A stretch of DNA of 64,000 nucleotides from Actinomycetales bacterium (GCA_018970025.1 JAGWXF010000007.1:1-64000); one strand, 5' to 3'. Shown: positions 23,994-33,941, numbered from the stretch's first letter. Notes: generated from the sequence alone by a model not told the origin. Translations and numbers: made by a program.

Positions 23994-25304
23994 ATGACCC
24001 AGCAGACGACGACCTGGCAGAACTGGGGCCGCAACGTCAGCGCCGAGCCGACCCGGATCCTGCAGCCCAACTCCACGCAGGAGATCGCTGACCTGCTCAG
24101 CGATCCCGGGATCCGTCACGTCAAGGCGGTCGGCAGTGGTCACTCCTTCACGCCGATCGCCGTCACCGACGGCGTCCTGCTGGACCTGCACCGCATGTCG
24201 GGCATCATCAGCGCCGATCCCGACACCGGCGTCGTCCAGGCCTTCGCCGGCACCCGGCTGCGCGAGCTCAACCAGGCACTGTGGGCGTTCGGCCTGGCCA
24301 TGCCGAACCTCGGCGACATCGACCAGCAGACCATCGCCGGGGCTATCGCGACTGGGACGCACGGCACTGGTGCCCGCTTCCAGGGGCTGGCATCGGCCAT
24401 CGTCGGCCTGCGCATCGTGCTGGCCGACGGCTCAGTGGTCGACTGCGATGCCGATCACGATCCCGACCTGTTCGCAGCTGCTCGGGTCAGCCTGGGTGCC
24501 CTCGGCATCATCACCGAGGTCACCCTGCAGTGCGTCCCGGCGTTCCGCCTGCAGGCGCGCGAGGAGCCCGGTCGGCTTGCCGACATCCTGGCCGATATCG
24601 ATGCCCGTTTCGACTCCGTCGACCACTTCGAGTTCTACTGGTTCCCGAATACCGATCGCGTGCTGACCAAGTCCAATGACCGCGTGCCCCTCGACGGGCC
24701 CGGCACGCCACTGCCATCCTGGCGGGCCTGGCTCGACGACGAGTTCCTGTCCAATCAGGTCTTCGGCGCGCTGAACGCCCTGGCCAGCCGTGCCCCCGGT
24801 GTCGTGCCCACGCTGAACGCCATCAGCAGCCGGGCACTGTCCGCCCGCACCTTCACCGCACCGTCTTACGAGGTCTTCGCCAGCAGTCGCACGGTGCGCT
24901 TTCGGGAGATGGAGATCGCGATCCCGCGTGAGCACCTGGCGCATGTGCTCGGTGAGCTGGTCGGCTTCCTGAGCAGCTCGGACCTTCGCATCCCCTTCCC
25001 GGTCGAGGTCCGCTGCGCCGCCCCCGACGACGTGTGGCTGTCGACCGCGTACGACCGACCGAGCGCCTATATCGCCATCCACCAGTACTACCGGATGCCC
25101 TGCGAGGCCTACTTCGATGCATTCGAGGCCATTGCTAGCGAGGCGGGCGGCCGACCGCACTGGGGAAAGCTGCACACGCTGGACTACCCCCGCCTTCGGC
25201 AGCGCGTGCCGCGCCTGGACGACTTCATCGCCGTCCGCGAGCGGGTCGATCCCGCCCACCGCTTCGGCAACGCATACCTGGATCGGGTACTCGGCTCCGC
25301 CTAG
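23994..25304 (+). CDS. D-arabinono-1,4-lactone oxidase-type FAD oxidoreductase
   Basis: 436 residues of the VAO/ALO family. The FAD-binding domain has VGSGHSFTPIAVTDG, whose histidine is a candidate for covalent flavin attachment, and GAIATGTHGTGARF. The C-terminal ALO domain ends with PHWGKLHTLDYPRLRQRV, where the HWGK segment is a family mark. It oxidises aldonolactones or alditols with oxygen. The stop codon lies in the same CTAG as the stop of the convergent DUF885 gene. Confidence 0.88.
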   Translation: MTQQTTTWQNWGRNVSAEPTRILQPNSTQEIADLLSDPGIRHVKAVGSGHSFTPIAVTDGVLLDLHRMSGIISADPDTGVVQAFAGTRLRELNQALWAFGLAMPNLGDIDQQTIAGAIATGTHGTGARFQGLASAIVGLRIVLADGSVVDCDADHDPDLFAAARVSLGALGIITEVTLQCVPAFRLQAREEPGRLADILADIDARFDSVDHFEFYWFPNTDRVLTKSNDRVPLDGPGTPLPSWRAWLDDEFLSNQVFGALNALASRAPGVVPTLNAISSRALSARTFTAPSYEVFASSRTVRFREMEIAIPREHLAHVLGELVGFLSSSDLRIPFPVEVRCAAPDDVWLSTAYDRPSAYIAIHQYYRMPCEAYFDAFEAIASEAGGRPHWGKLHTLDYPRLRQRVPRLDDFIAVRERVDPAHRFGNAYLDRVLGSA

Positions 25305-26959
25305 ATACCGATCAGCGCCCGCAGGTGCCGCGGTGCCGGGGATCCATACGACAGGACCAGGTCGTGCACCTGCCGATCCGTCCAGTCCGGATGCAGCACC
25401 CGCAGGTCGGCGATGATCTCGCGCACGGCCTGATAGCCGACGAAGTAGGTAGGCAGCTGTCCCGCCGTCAGCAGGGCCCGGCGCCACTTGCCGACGGCCT
25501 CCCCCTCCTCCTGGAAGCCACGGCGCATCATCAGGTCGAGGGCCTCCGGCTCGGTGAGGTCACCGCAGTGGACCCGGACGTCCAGGATCGCGTTGATCGT
25601 CATCCGTGCCTGCATCTTCAGCTGCTGCAGGCGGATCGCCAGCGCCGATCGCACGTCATCGGTCGGCGCATAGCCGCGCTCGACCAGCAGCTCCTCGGCG
25701 ACGACGGCCCAGCCCTCGACGAACGTCCCGCTCATGCCGAACCTGCGCACCAGTGATGCCGACTGGCGCTGCGCATGCGCGAGCTGCAGCACATGCCCCG
25801 GGAACGCCTCATGGATGGTGAGGTCATGGAGCTGGATGGCGTTGTACTCCCGGTAGAAGGACGCCACCCGGTCGGCCGGCCATCCGGCCGGGGTCGGCGA
25901 GACCGCCACGAAGGTCGGGACCCTCGCCTGCTCCAGCGGGCCGGGCGCATCGCAGTAGGCAACGGCCACCCCGCGGTGGATCTGGGGCATCTCGATGATC
26001 TGCGTGTCGACATCCGGCACGGTCACCAGGTCGTGCTCGAGGGTGAACTGCCGGGTGCGCATCGTGGCCTCGCTGACGATGCGCAGGACGGTCGCATCGG
26101 TGACCGGTGCCTGCTGCGCGACCTGACCAAGGGCCTGGCTCACCAGGCCGGATGTGGTCACCGGCACGCCGAGGTACTCCGCCGCCGCCTCGCGCAGGGC
26201 TGCCGTGGTCGAGTCCAGTGCCTGCTCTGCTCGTTGCAGGATGGTGTCCGCCCCGATCGGGTCATCGAGTCGATGCCACAGCATGGCCGCGTACATTCTC
26301 GGCCCGAGTCGCGGACTTCGCTGGGCATCGGGCAGTCGTGAGCCCAGCCACGCGGTGAAGTCGTCCAGCGAGCGCAGTCCGGCCTCGATGACCTCGCTCG
26401 TCTCGGCCCCGGCGGACCTCCCCTGCGCGAGCAGCTGTGGTCCCAGGTGCTGCTCGACCAGCTGGCGGGTGCCCTGCAGCTGGGCAATCGCTGTCTCCAC
26501 GTGCACCTGCGGCATGTCGCCGAGCTCGCGCATCGCGTCAGCGATGAACCTCGGCACATCCGCAAGCCGCTCGCGAGCACTGGCCAGTCGGTCCGCGAGC
26601 GGGGCGAAGTCACGCACCAGGAGCAGGTGCAGTGCCGTCCCGGGATTCCAGTCCATCGGATTCCAGGACGGTGCCTGCAGCTGCTGCGCATCGAACGCAG
26701 CACCCGTCAGGGCAGCCCGAAGGATCTCCAGGTCGACCCGATCGGCGGTGACGAGCTCGAGGTCGTCGATCCCGTCCAACGCCGCCAGGTGGGCATCGAT
26801 GCGTCGGGTGAGGTCGCGGCGAGCGGACTCGGTGAGGTCGGGGAGCTGGTCATCGAATCGGTGATCGCCCAGCCAGGTGGCTCCGACCGTGTCGGCGGCG
26901 AGCAGGTCGTCGATGGCGGCAGCCGCAATGCGATGCGCGTCAGTCGTCGCCTGGTTCAC
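25301..26959 (-). CDS. DUF885 family protein (predicted zinc peptidase)
   Basis: 552 residues. The DUF885 signature is the HEAFPGHVLQLAHAQ segment, which resembles a metal-binding HExxGH arrangement, with a further EGWAVVAEELLVERGY segment supplying a likely third ligand. The GTG start lies inside the end of mazG (20-base overlap), and the long open stretch upstream is antisense or mazG sequence in another frame. It is the last gene of the mfd-SurA-mazG strand run. No signal peptide is visible. Confidence 0.83.
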   Translation of the reverse strand: MNQATTDAHRIAAAAIDDLLAADTVGATWLGDHRFDDQLPDLTESARRDLTRRIDAHLAALDGIDDLELVTADRVDLEILRAALTGAAFDAQQLQAPSWNPMDWNPGTALHLLLVRDFAPLADRLASARERLADVPRFIADAMRELGDMPQVHVETAIAQLQGTRQLVEQHLGPQLLAQGRSAGAETSEVIEAGLRSLDDFTAWLGSRLPDAQRSPRLGPRMYAAMLWHRLDDPIGADTILQRAEQALDSTTAALREAAAEYLGVPVTTSGLVSQALGQVAQQAPVTDATVLRIVSEATMRTRQFTLEHDLVTVPDVDTQIIEMPQIHRGVAVAYCDAPGPLEQARVPTFVAVSPTPAGWPADRVASFYREYNAIQLHDLTIHEAFPGHVLQLAHAQRQSASLVRRFGMSGTFVEGWAVVAEELLVERGYAPTDDVRSALAIRLQQLKMQARMTINAILDVRVHCGDLTEPEALDLMMRRGFQEEGEAVGKWRRALLTAGQLPTYFVGYQAVREIIADLRVLHPDWTDRQVHDLVLSYGSPAPRHLRALIGI

Positions 26960-27659
26960 GGCGCCCCCCGTCGTCTCCCGGCCGCGCCGCGACTGCCTCC
27001 AAGGCCCGGACCGCATCCATGCGACCGCGCACGGCCGCCCGCAGGGCCGCCTCCGCATCCCAGCCCTGATCGCGGGCGATTCCCACGATCGCCAAGAGCA
27101 GGTTGCCGAGATCGGTCTCGTCGAGCACTCCCGCCATTGCCCCCAGCGCAGCCTCGTACTGCCCGGACGGCCCGAGCTCGTCGGCGAATGCCACCGTGCG
27201 ATTGAGCACCTTGCCGGCATACAGCAGGGCAGGCAGCGCCGAGGGAATGCCGTCGGTCACCGAGGTGCGGCCCTTCTCCTGCGCCTTGAGCGCATGCCAG
27301 GACGCCTCGAGCTCGGCCTCCGACCCTACGGACTGCTCGGCGAAGACGTGCGGATGCCGTCGGATCAGCTTGTCGATGATCCCCTGGGCCACGTCGTCGA
27401 TGGTCCAGGGCTCATCCGCATCCTCTTGGGCGATACGCGCATGGAAGACGACCTGCAGCAGGACGTCGCCGAGCTCCTCGCGCAGCCCTGCGCGGTCACC
27501 GGACCCAATGGCATCTGCCGCCTCGTAGGACTCCTCGATGAGGTACTCCACCAGCGAGGCATGCGTCTGCCGGGCGTCCCATGGGCAGCCCCCCGGGGAC
27601 CGCAGGCGGTCCATCAGGGCAACGAGGTCGATGACGGTTGACCCCGGCGGCTGGGTCAT
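26940..27659 (-). CDS. mazG: Nucleoside triphosphate pyrophosphohydrolase MazG
   Basis: 239 residues of the MazG all-helical pyrophosphohydrolase family. The metal-binding EEx12-28ExxD pattern is seen in EESYEAADAIGSGDRAGLREELGD, preceded by LRSPGGCPWD, the classical MazG N-terminal mark. It removes pyrophosphate from non-canonical NTPs. The second MazG half is shortened, as in actinobacteria. The ATG overlaps the lipoprotein stop by 4 bases. Confidence 0.93.
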   Translation of the reverse strand: MTQPPGSTVIDLVALMDRLRSPGGCPWDARQTHASLVEYLIEESYEAADAIGSGDRAGLREELGDVLLQVVFHARIAQEDADEPWTIDDVAQGIIDKLIRRHPHVFAEQSVGSEAELEASWHALKAQEKGRTSVTDGIPSALPALLYAGKVLNRTVAFADELGPSGQYEAALGAMAGVLDETDLGNLLLAIVGIARDQGWDAEAALRAAVRGRMDAVRALEAVAARPGDDGGRREPGDD

Positions 27660-28252
27660 CCGGCGGCTGGGGCCACGGCCAGCGGGTCGGTCAGCGGGCC
27701 GATCGTCAGCTTGTCCGGCTCCCAGGTCCCGTATCGAGGACTGATGGTCGTTCCCTGCTCGACACTGAAGGTACCGAGCTGGCGTGCCAGCTCCTTGCCC
27801 TGGGCCTGGGGATCGCCATTGGGCAGCAGGATCCGGCCGAGGGCCTGTGCCTGCAGGTTCAGCACGATGATGTCCGTGATCTGCGAGGGGGCGATGTTCT
27901 GCTGGACGAAGAGCTGCTCGACCTGCTGCTGGCCGCCGGTCTCCTTGACGTAGGCGTCCATGGTGCTGTCGATGTCGCCCTGGGTGATCGCGACTCCGGC
28001 CTTTGCCGCCGCCTGGCGCACCAGCTCGACGATGACCATGCGGCCCAGCGTCGTGCTGGTCAGGCTCGCATCGGCCCGATCGGTCGACTGGCCCTGGGCC
28101 TGCAGGATCGCCTCGACCTCATTGGCCAGCTGCTGCTCGGAGATCCGGGTCGTTCCGACGATCGCGGCGGCCCCCGGCTCCATCGGATTGCAGGCAGTCA
28201 GGGCCAGCAGGCTCACGGCCGCGGCGAGGGTGGCGAGGACTGGCTTGATCAC
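27656..28252 (-). CDS. SurA-N-like chaperone lipoprotein
   Basis: 198 residues. The signal peptide ends in the lipobox LALTAC, so it is predicted to be membrane-anchored outside. The mature part resembles the SurA N-terminal chaperone domain (ISEQQLANEVEAIL, then ITQGDIDSTMDAYV), and no complete PpiC rotamase domain follows. It is placed between mfd and mazG, a recurrent actinobacterial arrangement. It likely assists folding of exported proteins. Confidence 0.8.
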   Translation of the reverse strand: MIKPVLATLAAAVSLLALTACNPMEPGAAAIVGTTRISEQQLANEVEAILQAQGQSTDRADASLTSTTLGRMVIVELVRQAAAKAGVAITQGDIDSTMDAYVKETGGQQQVEQLFVQQNIAPSQITDIIVLNLQAQALGRILLPNGDPQAQGKELARQLGTFSVEQGTTISPRYGTWEPDKLTIGPLTDPLAVAPAAG

Positions 28253-28291
28253 GTCTGCTCCGGTTTCCTGCTGGTCAGCGTCTGGTGCTGG

Positions 28292-31200
28292 TCAACTGCT
28301 GGTGCTCGTTCGTGCTGCATCGCCCGGCAGGAGCGTCGTCCTGATCAGCTCCGTCGCCCAGTCGAGCAGTTCGGTGTCGCGTACCGGCTGCCCGCCCACC
28401 AGGGCGGTGGTCGGTCGCGGCACGATGATCGTACGGACGGCCGGCTTGACCTGCGTGCGGGGGTAGAGCCGGGTGAGTCGCAGCTGCCGCGACTCGGGCA
28501 GCTCGACCGGATGCAGCCGGATGCCCGGCCCGACCGCGACGACCTCGGTCAGGCCCGCCAGGCGGGCCAGCACCCGGAAGCGTGCCACGGCGATCAGGGA
28601 TGCCACCGGCGGCGGGACCGGCCCGTAGCGGTCGAGCAGTTCCGCGGCAACTTCGTCCACCGCCTCGTGTGTCGTGGCGTCCGCGAGTCGCTTGTAGGCC
28701 TCCAGTCGCAGCCGCTCATGGGGGACGAACGCATGGGGGATATGGGCATCGATCGGGAGCTCGACCTTCAGCTCGGCCGCCGGCTCGGGCTCGCCCTTGG
28801 CGTCGGCGAGGGCCTCGCCGACCAGGCGGACGTACAGGTCGAAGCCGACGTCCGCGATATGGCCGCTCTGCTCGCCCCCCAGCAGATTGCCGGCACCTCG
28901 GATCTCGAGGTCCTTCAGCGCGATGTGCATCCCCGACCCGAGGTCGGTGTGCTGGGCGATCGTGGCCAGCCGCTCGTGGGCGGTCTCGGTCATCGGCCGA
29001 TCCGGGCTGTAGAGGAAGTAGGCATAGGCCCGCTCTCGGCCGCGGCCGACGCGTCCGCGCAGCTGATGCAGCTGCGATAGGCCGAAGGTGTCCGCCCGAT
29101 CGACGATGAGCGTGTTGGCGTTCGCGATGTCGATGCCGGACTCCACGATCGTCGTGCAGACCAGCACGTCGACCTGCTTGTCCCAGAAGTCCAGGATCAC
29201 CTGCTCCAGTGCGTGCTCGTTCATCTGCCCGTGGGCGACGGCGATTCGGGCCTCCGGCACCAGATCGCGCAGTCTGGACGCCACCCGGTCGATCGACTCC
29301 ACCCGGTTGTGGACGAAGAAGACCTGCCCGTCGCGCAGTAGCTCCCGGCGGATCGCCGCGGTGATCTGCCTGTCGTCATATGGCCCGACGAAGGTCAGCA
29401 CCGGATGCCGTTCCTCCGGAGGGGTCTGGATCACCGACATCTCCCGGATCCCGGTCACCGCCATCTCCAGGGTGCGTGGAATGGGAGTCGCCGACATCGC
29501 CAGCACGTCGACATTGGTGCGCAGGGCCTTGAGGTACTCCTTGTGCTCGACCCCGAATCGCTGCTCCTCGTCCAGGATCACCAGGCCGAGGTCCTTGAAC
29601 CTCACCTGGGGGCTCAGCAGCCGATGGGTGCCGATGACGATGTCGACGCTGCCGTCGGTGATCCCCTCAATGACGGCCTTGGCCTGGGCATCGGTGCTGA
29701 ACCGCGACAGGGCGGCGACCTTGACCGGGAACTGGGCATAGCGCTCGGAGAAGGTCGAATAGTGCTGCTGGACCAGCAAGGTCGTCGGGACGAGCACCGC
29801 GACCTGCTTGCCGTCCTGCACCGCCTTGAACGCCGCGCGCACCGCGATCTCCGTCTTGCCGTAGCCGACGTCCCCGCAGATCAGCCGATCCATCGGCACG
29901 GTGCGCTCCATGTCGCGCTTGACCTCGTCGATGCAGGACAGCTGGTCCGGGGTCTCGACGTATGCGAAGGCATCCTCGAGCTCGCGCTGCCACGGGGTAT
30001 CGCCCCCGAACGCATGGCCCTTCGATGCCTGCCGCCTGGCATACAGGCGTACCAGCTCGTCCGCGATCTGCTTGACCGCCTTGCGGGCCTGGCCCTTGGC
30101 CTTCTGCCAGTCCGCCCCGCCGAGCCGGTGCACGCTGGGTGCCTCGCCGCCGACATAACGGGTGATGCAGTCGAGCTGGTCGCTCGGGACGAACAGGCGA
30201 TCCGCCGGCTGACCGCGCTTGCTCGCGGCGTACTCGATGACGAGGTACTCCCGCGTCGCGCCGCCGATCTCCCGCTGCGCCATCTCGACGTACCGGCCGA
30301 CGCCGTGCTGCTCGTGGACGACGAAGTCCCCGGTCTTGAGCGTGAGCGGGTCGATCGCGCGCCGGCGCCGCGAGGGCATCCGGCTCATGTCCTTGGTGGA
30401 CGTCCGCTGGCCGAGCAGGTCCTGATCGGTCAGCACGACCAGTCCAGCTCCCGGGACGGTGAACCCGTGCCGGATCGCGCCGGTGGTCACCGTCACCACC
30501 CCGGCCTGGGGTGCCTGGGTCAGCGTCGGCACCAGGCGAGCGGGCAGGTCCTCGCCCGACAGCGACTCCACGAACCGCTCGGCAGCGCCGTGGCCCTCGG
30601 TGACCAGGACGACGGCGAGATCGCTGCCGAGCCAGCCGCGGATATCCGACACGGCCTTGGCCAGGTCCCCCCGATAGGCATCGGGCTCGGCAATCCCGGC
30701 GTCGATGACGTCCGGATCGTCGATGCCGATGATCTCGGCATCGACTCCCAGTGGGCTGGCATCGATCCATGGCAGGTCCCGCTCGCGCGCCCGGGCACGG
30801 ATCTCGTCCAAGGTGCGATAGCTGGAGCCGGACAGGTCAATCGGGACGTCATTGCCGACGGTCGCGTTGTGCCAGGAGGCAGCCAGGAACTCCTCGGCGG
30901 TGCGGACCATGTCATGGGCGCGGCTGCGGATGCGCTCAGGATCCATGGCGATGATCGCCGCGTCGGGAGCAAGGTGATCGACCAGCGTCGTGAGGTCATC
31001 GACCAGCACCGGGATGAGCGACTCCATCCCCTCCACCGGCACGCCATTGGCGAGCTGCTCGGCCATCTCGGCCAGCGCCGGGATACCGGAGCCGAGGGCG
31101 ACGGCCCGGCTGCGCACCTCGTCGGTGAGCAGCAGCTCACGGACGGCGGGGGCCAGCAGGCCATCGGGCTGCTCGGCGAGGCTGCGCTGGTCGGTCACGG

Positions 31201-31855
31201 CAAAGGAACGGATCTCCTCGACCTCGTCCCCCCACAGCTCGACGCGGATGGGGTGCTCGCAGGTCGGGGGGAAGACGTCCAGGATGCCGCCGCGGACGGC
31301 TACCTGCCCGCGGCGCTCGACGAGATCGACTCGCTCATAGCCCAGGTGCACCAGTCGGACGACCGTCGCCTCGAGGTCGAGCGCATCGCCGGTGCGTAGT
31401 CGCAGTGGCTCGACGTCCGCGATCCCTGCCGCGATCGGCTGCAGGATGGCACGGGCCGGAGCGACGACCACGTCGATCGGCCGCCGCAGCGGATCCTGCG
31501 GATCGGGGTGCACGAGGCGATGCAGGACGTCCACCCGACGGCCGACGGTGTCGGATGAGGGCGACAGGCGCTCATGCGGCAGGGTCTCCCAGGACGGGAA
31601 GGTCTCCACGACCAGGGCGGGGACGAGCGCCCGCAGCTCGGCGGCGAGGTCGTCGGCCTGCCGCCCGGTCGCCGTGGCCACCAGCAGCGGCCGCCCGGCA
31701 CCCAGGGCAGGCGCGGCCGCCACCACGGCCGCGATGAGCGGCTGGGCAGCGCCCGGGCAGATGACCGATGCGTCCAGGGTGGTCAGCGCGTGTTCGCGCA
31801 GCCGCTGCAGCGCAGGTGCCGAAGCCGCAGCGGAAAGCAGGCCTTCCAGGCTCAC
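28292..31855 (-). CDS. mfd: Transcription-repair coupling factor
   Basis: 1187 residues, full length. The N-terminal UvrB-homology module precedes an RNA-polymerase-interacting domain (LKTGDFVVHEQHGVGRYVEM). The helicase core follows with Walker A GDVGYGKTEIAVRAA, DEEQRFGVEHKE as motif II, SATPIPRTL as motif III and the QLRGRVGRG motif VI, then the TRCF C-terminal domain. It displaces stalled RNA polymerase and recruits UvrA. The ATG overlaps the cysQ stop by 4 bases. Confidence 0.97.
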   Translation of the reverse strand: MSLEGLLSAAASAPALQRLREHALTTLDASVICPGAAQPLIAAVVAAAPALGAGRPLLVATATGRQADDLAAELRALVPALVVETFPSWETLPHERLSPSSDTVGRRVDVLHRLVHPDPQDPLRRPIDVVVAPARAILQPIAAGIADVEPLRLRTGDALDLEATVVRLVHLGYERVDLVERRGQVAVRGGILDVFPPTCEHPIRVELWGDEVEEIRSFAVTDQRSLAEQPDGLLAPAVRELLLTDEVRSRAVALGSGIPALAEMAEQLANGVPVEGMESLIPVLVDDLTTLVDHLAPDAAIIAMDPERIRSRAHDMVRTAEEFLAASWHNATVGNDVPIDLSGSSYRTLDEIRARARERDLPWIDASPLGVDAEIIGIDDPDVIDAGIAEPDAYRGDLAKAVSDIRGWLGSDLAVVLVTEGHGAAERFVESLSGEDLPARLVPTLTQAPQAGVVTVTTGAIRHGFTVPGAGLVVLTDQDLLGQRTSTKDMSRMPSRRRRAIDPLTLKTGDFVVHEQHGVGRYVEMAQREIGGATREYLVIEYAASKRGQPADRLFVPSDQLDCITRYVGGEAPSVHRLGGADWQKAKGQARKAVKQIADELVRLYARRQASKGHAFGGDTPWQRELEDAFAYVETPDQLSCIDEVKRDMERTVPMDRLICGDVGYGKTEIAVRAAFKAVQDGKQVAVLVPTTLLVQQHYSTFSERYAQFPVKVAALSRFSTDAQAKAVIEGITDGSVDIVIGTHRLLSPQVRFKDLGLVILDEEQRFGVEHKEYLKALRTNVDVLAMSATPIPRTLEMAVTGIREMSVIQTPPEERHPVLTFVGPYDDRQITAAIRRELLRDGQVFFVHNRVESIDRVASRLRDLVPEARIAVAHGQMNEHALEQVILDFWDKQVDVLVCTTIVESGIDIANANTLIVDRADTFGLSQLHQLRGRVGRGRERAYAYFLYSPDRPMTETAHERLATIAQHTDLGSGMHIALKDLEIRGAGNLLGGEQSGHIADVGFDLYVRLVGEALADAKGEPEPAAELKVELPIDAHIPHAFVPHERLRLEAYKRLADATTHEAVDEVAAELLDRYGPVPPPVASLIAVARFRVLARLAGLTEVVAVGPGIRLHPVELPESRQLRLTRLYPRTQVKPAVRTIIVPRPTTALVGGQPVRDTELLDWATELIRTTLLPGDAARTSTSS

Positions 31856-32658
31856 GTGGCCGCAGCCTCCGCACGCGCGCGCTGCAGGTACGGCAGCAGC
31901 ACCGGGTGCGAGACCAGCAGGTCACCGACTCTCGGCGGCATGTGATTGAAGGTCACCTGAGACCCGTCGAGGTGCGTGGCGATCAGGCCGCAGTGCTGGG
32001 CGACTCCGTAGGGCGCAGCGACGTCCCACTCATGGAATCCGGTGTCGTGGACGTAGGCCTCGGCCCGGCCCGACAGGAGCTCATTGACCTTCCCGCCGAC
32101 CGAGCCGACCTCCACGATCTCCACCCCGTGGTTGCCCAGGCCATCTGCTGCCAGCCCTGCAGCGAGGAGGTCAGCGACCGCGGGCAGGGTCCGCGGCGGA
32201 TGGTTGCGCGAGGCGACGATGCGAATCGGCCGATCAGCGGGCAGGCTGGCGAGGTCCAGCCTCGGGTCCAGGACGCTGCGCGTCACCTGCTGGGCCGGCA
32301 GGTCGACCGTGCAGGCCGACAGTGCCTGCGCGCGCGCATCCCACAGGGCCACGTGCACCGCCCAGTCAGCTCGCCCCTGGCCGTACTCGAACGTGCCATC
32401 GAGGGGGTCGACGATCCACACCCGCTGCGCCGATAGCCGGGCGTCGTCATCCTTGCCCTCCTCGCTCAGCAATGCGTCGTCCGGGCGGAACTCGGCGATG
32501 AGATCAGCCAGCAGCTGATGGGCCCGGCGATCGCCCTCGTTGCGCAGATCGCCGATGCGATCGCCGATCTGGCCGTAGGACTCGCGCAGCTCCATCAGCA
32601 TGGCACCAGCCTGCGTGGCGATCGCGACGGAGAACTCGGCATCGGACAGGTCGTTCAT
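31852..32658 (-). CDS. cysQ: CysQ-like 3'(2'),5'-bisphosphate nucleotidase / inositol phosphatase family
   Basis: 268 residues of the inositol-monophosphatase superfamily. Metal ligands are in LLSEEGKDD and VWIVDPLDGTFEY, and the C-terminal HEWDVAAPYGV holds the last aspartate. Actinobacterial CysQ proteins recycle 3'-phosphoadenosine 5'-phosphate from sulfate assimilation, and some also hydrolyse inositol phosphates. It leads the mfd unit, with 54 bases to the next gene upstream. Confidence 0.85.
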   Translation of the reverse strand: MNDLSDAEFSVAIATQAGAMLMELRESYGQIGDRIGDLRNEGDRRAHQLLADLIAEFRPDDALLSEEGKDDDARLSAQRVWIVDPLDGTFEYGQGRADWAVHVALWDARAQALSACTVDLPAQQVTRSVLDPRLDLASLPADRPIRIVASRNHPPRTLPAVADLLAAGLAADGLGNHGVEIVEVGSVGGKVNELLSGRAEAYVHDTGFHEWDVAAPYGVAQHCGLIATHLDGSQVTFNHMPPRVGDLLVSHPVLLPYLQRARAEAAAT

Positions 32659-32712
32659 CGTGCCCCCTTCTGGTTGCGGAACTCACGGCTCGGGGATGAT
32701 CGCACGGGCACG

Positions 32713-33303
32713 TCAGGCCGGCGGGTCGGCATTGAAGGCGTTCTGGGTCGCCGCCAGGCCATTGAAGACGAGGGACTCGACGGCGTCTGCGGCCCGGTCG
32801 ACCAGCAGCGGCACCTGCGCCCGCTCGCCGGACCCGAAGGGCGACAGGACGAAGTCGGCTGGATCCTGCCGGCCCGGTGGCCGGCCAATCCCGGCCCGCA
32901 CCCGCAGGAAGTCGCCGGTGCCCAGTGCCTGCCGGATGCTCTTCAGGCCGTTGTGCCCGCCGTCGCCACCGCCTCGCTTGACTCGGATCGCATCGAAGGC
33001 GATGTCGAGCTCATCGTGGACGACGATCAGCTGCGCCACCTCGACCCCGTAGAACTGCATCAGGGCCTTCACTGGGCCGCCCGAGGCATTCATGAACGAC
33101 TGCGGCTCAGCCAGTACGACCGACGCATTGGCCCCAGGCAGGCCCAGCTTGGCCTCGGCTGCCAGGGCATGCGCTCGCTTATGCCGGGCCAGCCGCGACC
33201 CCGTCCGCCGCGCCAGCTCATCGGTCACCAGGAAGCCGATGTTGTGCCGAGTGGCGGCGTACTGCGGGCCCGGGTTGCCCAGGCCCGCGATCAGCCAGGC
33301 CAT
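32713..33303 (-). CDS. pth: Peptidyl-tRNA hydrolase
   Basis: 196 residues, the normal Pth length. Conserved pieces are LIAGLGNPGPQYAATRHNIG with the catalytic histidine, VVHDELDIAF with its aspartate and GGGDGGHNGLKSI with the substrate-binding asparagine. It releases tRNA from drop-off peptidyl-tRNA. It follows rplY by 25 bases, the usual actinobacterial pairing. Confidence 0.96.
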   Translation of the reverse strand: MAWLIAGLGNPGPQYAATRHNIGFLVTDELARRTGSRLARHKRAHALAAEAKLGLPGANASVVLAEPQSFMNASGGPVKALMQFYGVEVAQLIVVHDELDIAFDAIRVKRGGGDGGHNGLKSIRQALGTGDFLRVRAGIGRPPGRQDPADFVLSPFGSGERAQVPLLVDRAADAVESLVFNGLAATQNAFNADPPA

Positions 33304-33328
33304 GTCAGGTCACCGGTCAGCGGGCCCC

Positions 33329-33856
33329 TCAGGCTCCGCTGGACTCGGCGGCCTCCGCCGCCTCGGCCGCCCGATTCGCCTCGGTGTACTCCTCGGCCTT
33401 CGCCTCGGCATCGCTGACGGCATGCTCAGCGGCGTCACTGGGATTCTCGCCCTGGGCGATGGCATCCTCCATGGCCGCGACCGCCGCTGCTGGATCCATC
33501 CCGGCCTCGGCTGCGGCTGTCTCGGCGTCATGGATCGCCTGCGCCATCGCGGCCCGATCGGAGGCCTCGCCGGCGGTGATCACCACCAGGTCGACGTGCT
33601 CGAGGGTAAGCCGGACGGGATCGCGCTGCACATCGCGGGGCTTGGTGAGCCGAGTGCCGCCAGGGATCTGGACCTCGAGCACGACCCTCGGCTTGCGCAG
33701 GGCCAGCTCGAGGTCGTGGCCCGGCAGCGACACGTGGATGAGCTCGGATCCCTCGCCGTAGATGACTGCCGGGATGCGGCCGGCGCGGCGCAGCCGGCGC
33801 GATGCGCCCTTGCCGAAGTCGGAGCGGGATTCTGCCGTCATGCTGACCTGTGTCAC
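33329..33856 (-). CDS. rplY: Ribosomal protein bL25 (Ctc form, shortened C-terminus)
   Basis: 175 residues. The N-terminal 5S-rRNA-binding domain reads ESRSDFGKGASRRLRRAGRI and PAVIYGEG, followed by the start of the TL5 domain. The C-terminal 70 residues are rich in Ala and Glu, replacing much of the usual second barrel. The GTG start at 33856 has GGAGAAGG upstream. An ATG five codons later is an alternative. It is co-oriented with prs and pth. Confidence 0.92.
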   Translation of the reverse strand: MTQVSMTAESRSDFGKGASRRLRRAGRIPAVIYGEGSELIHVSLPGHDLELALRKPRVVLEVQIPGGTRLTKPRDVQRDPVRLTLEHVDLVVITAGEASDRAAMAQAIHDAETAAAEAGMDPAAAVAAMEDAIAQGENPSDAAEHAVSDAEAKAEEYTEANRAAEAAEAAESSGA

Positions 33857-33920
33857 GTCTGCCTTCTCCTCGGATCGTCGACCCGGCGAGCACGAGACAA
33901 CGGCAGTCGTCGTCGATCAC

Positions 33921-33941
33921 GGTGCGGCTCTCACCCGCACC
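33921..33941 (-). terminator. Probable terminator after prs
   Basis: GGTGCGG (33921-33927) pairs with CCGCACC (33935-33941) across a seven-base loop. It lies in the 170-base gap between the prs stop and the rplY start. A second short stem (CCCTCGCCGAGGG) overlaps the next bases. No T-tract is present. Confidence 0.45.

Noticed and set aside
29405-31399. Plus-strand open frame of 664 codons
   Set aside because: It is entirely antisense to mfd, with no ribosome site and no domain.
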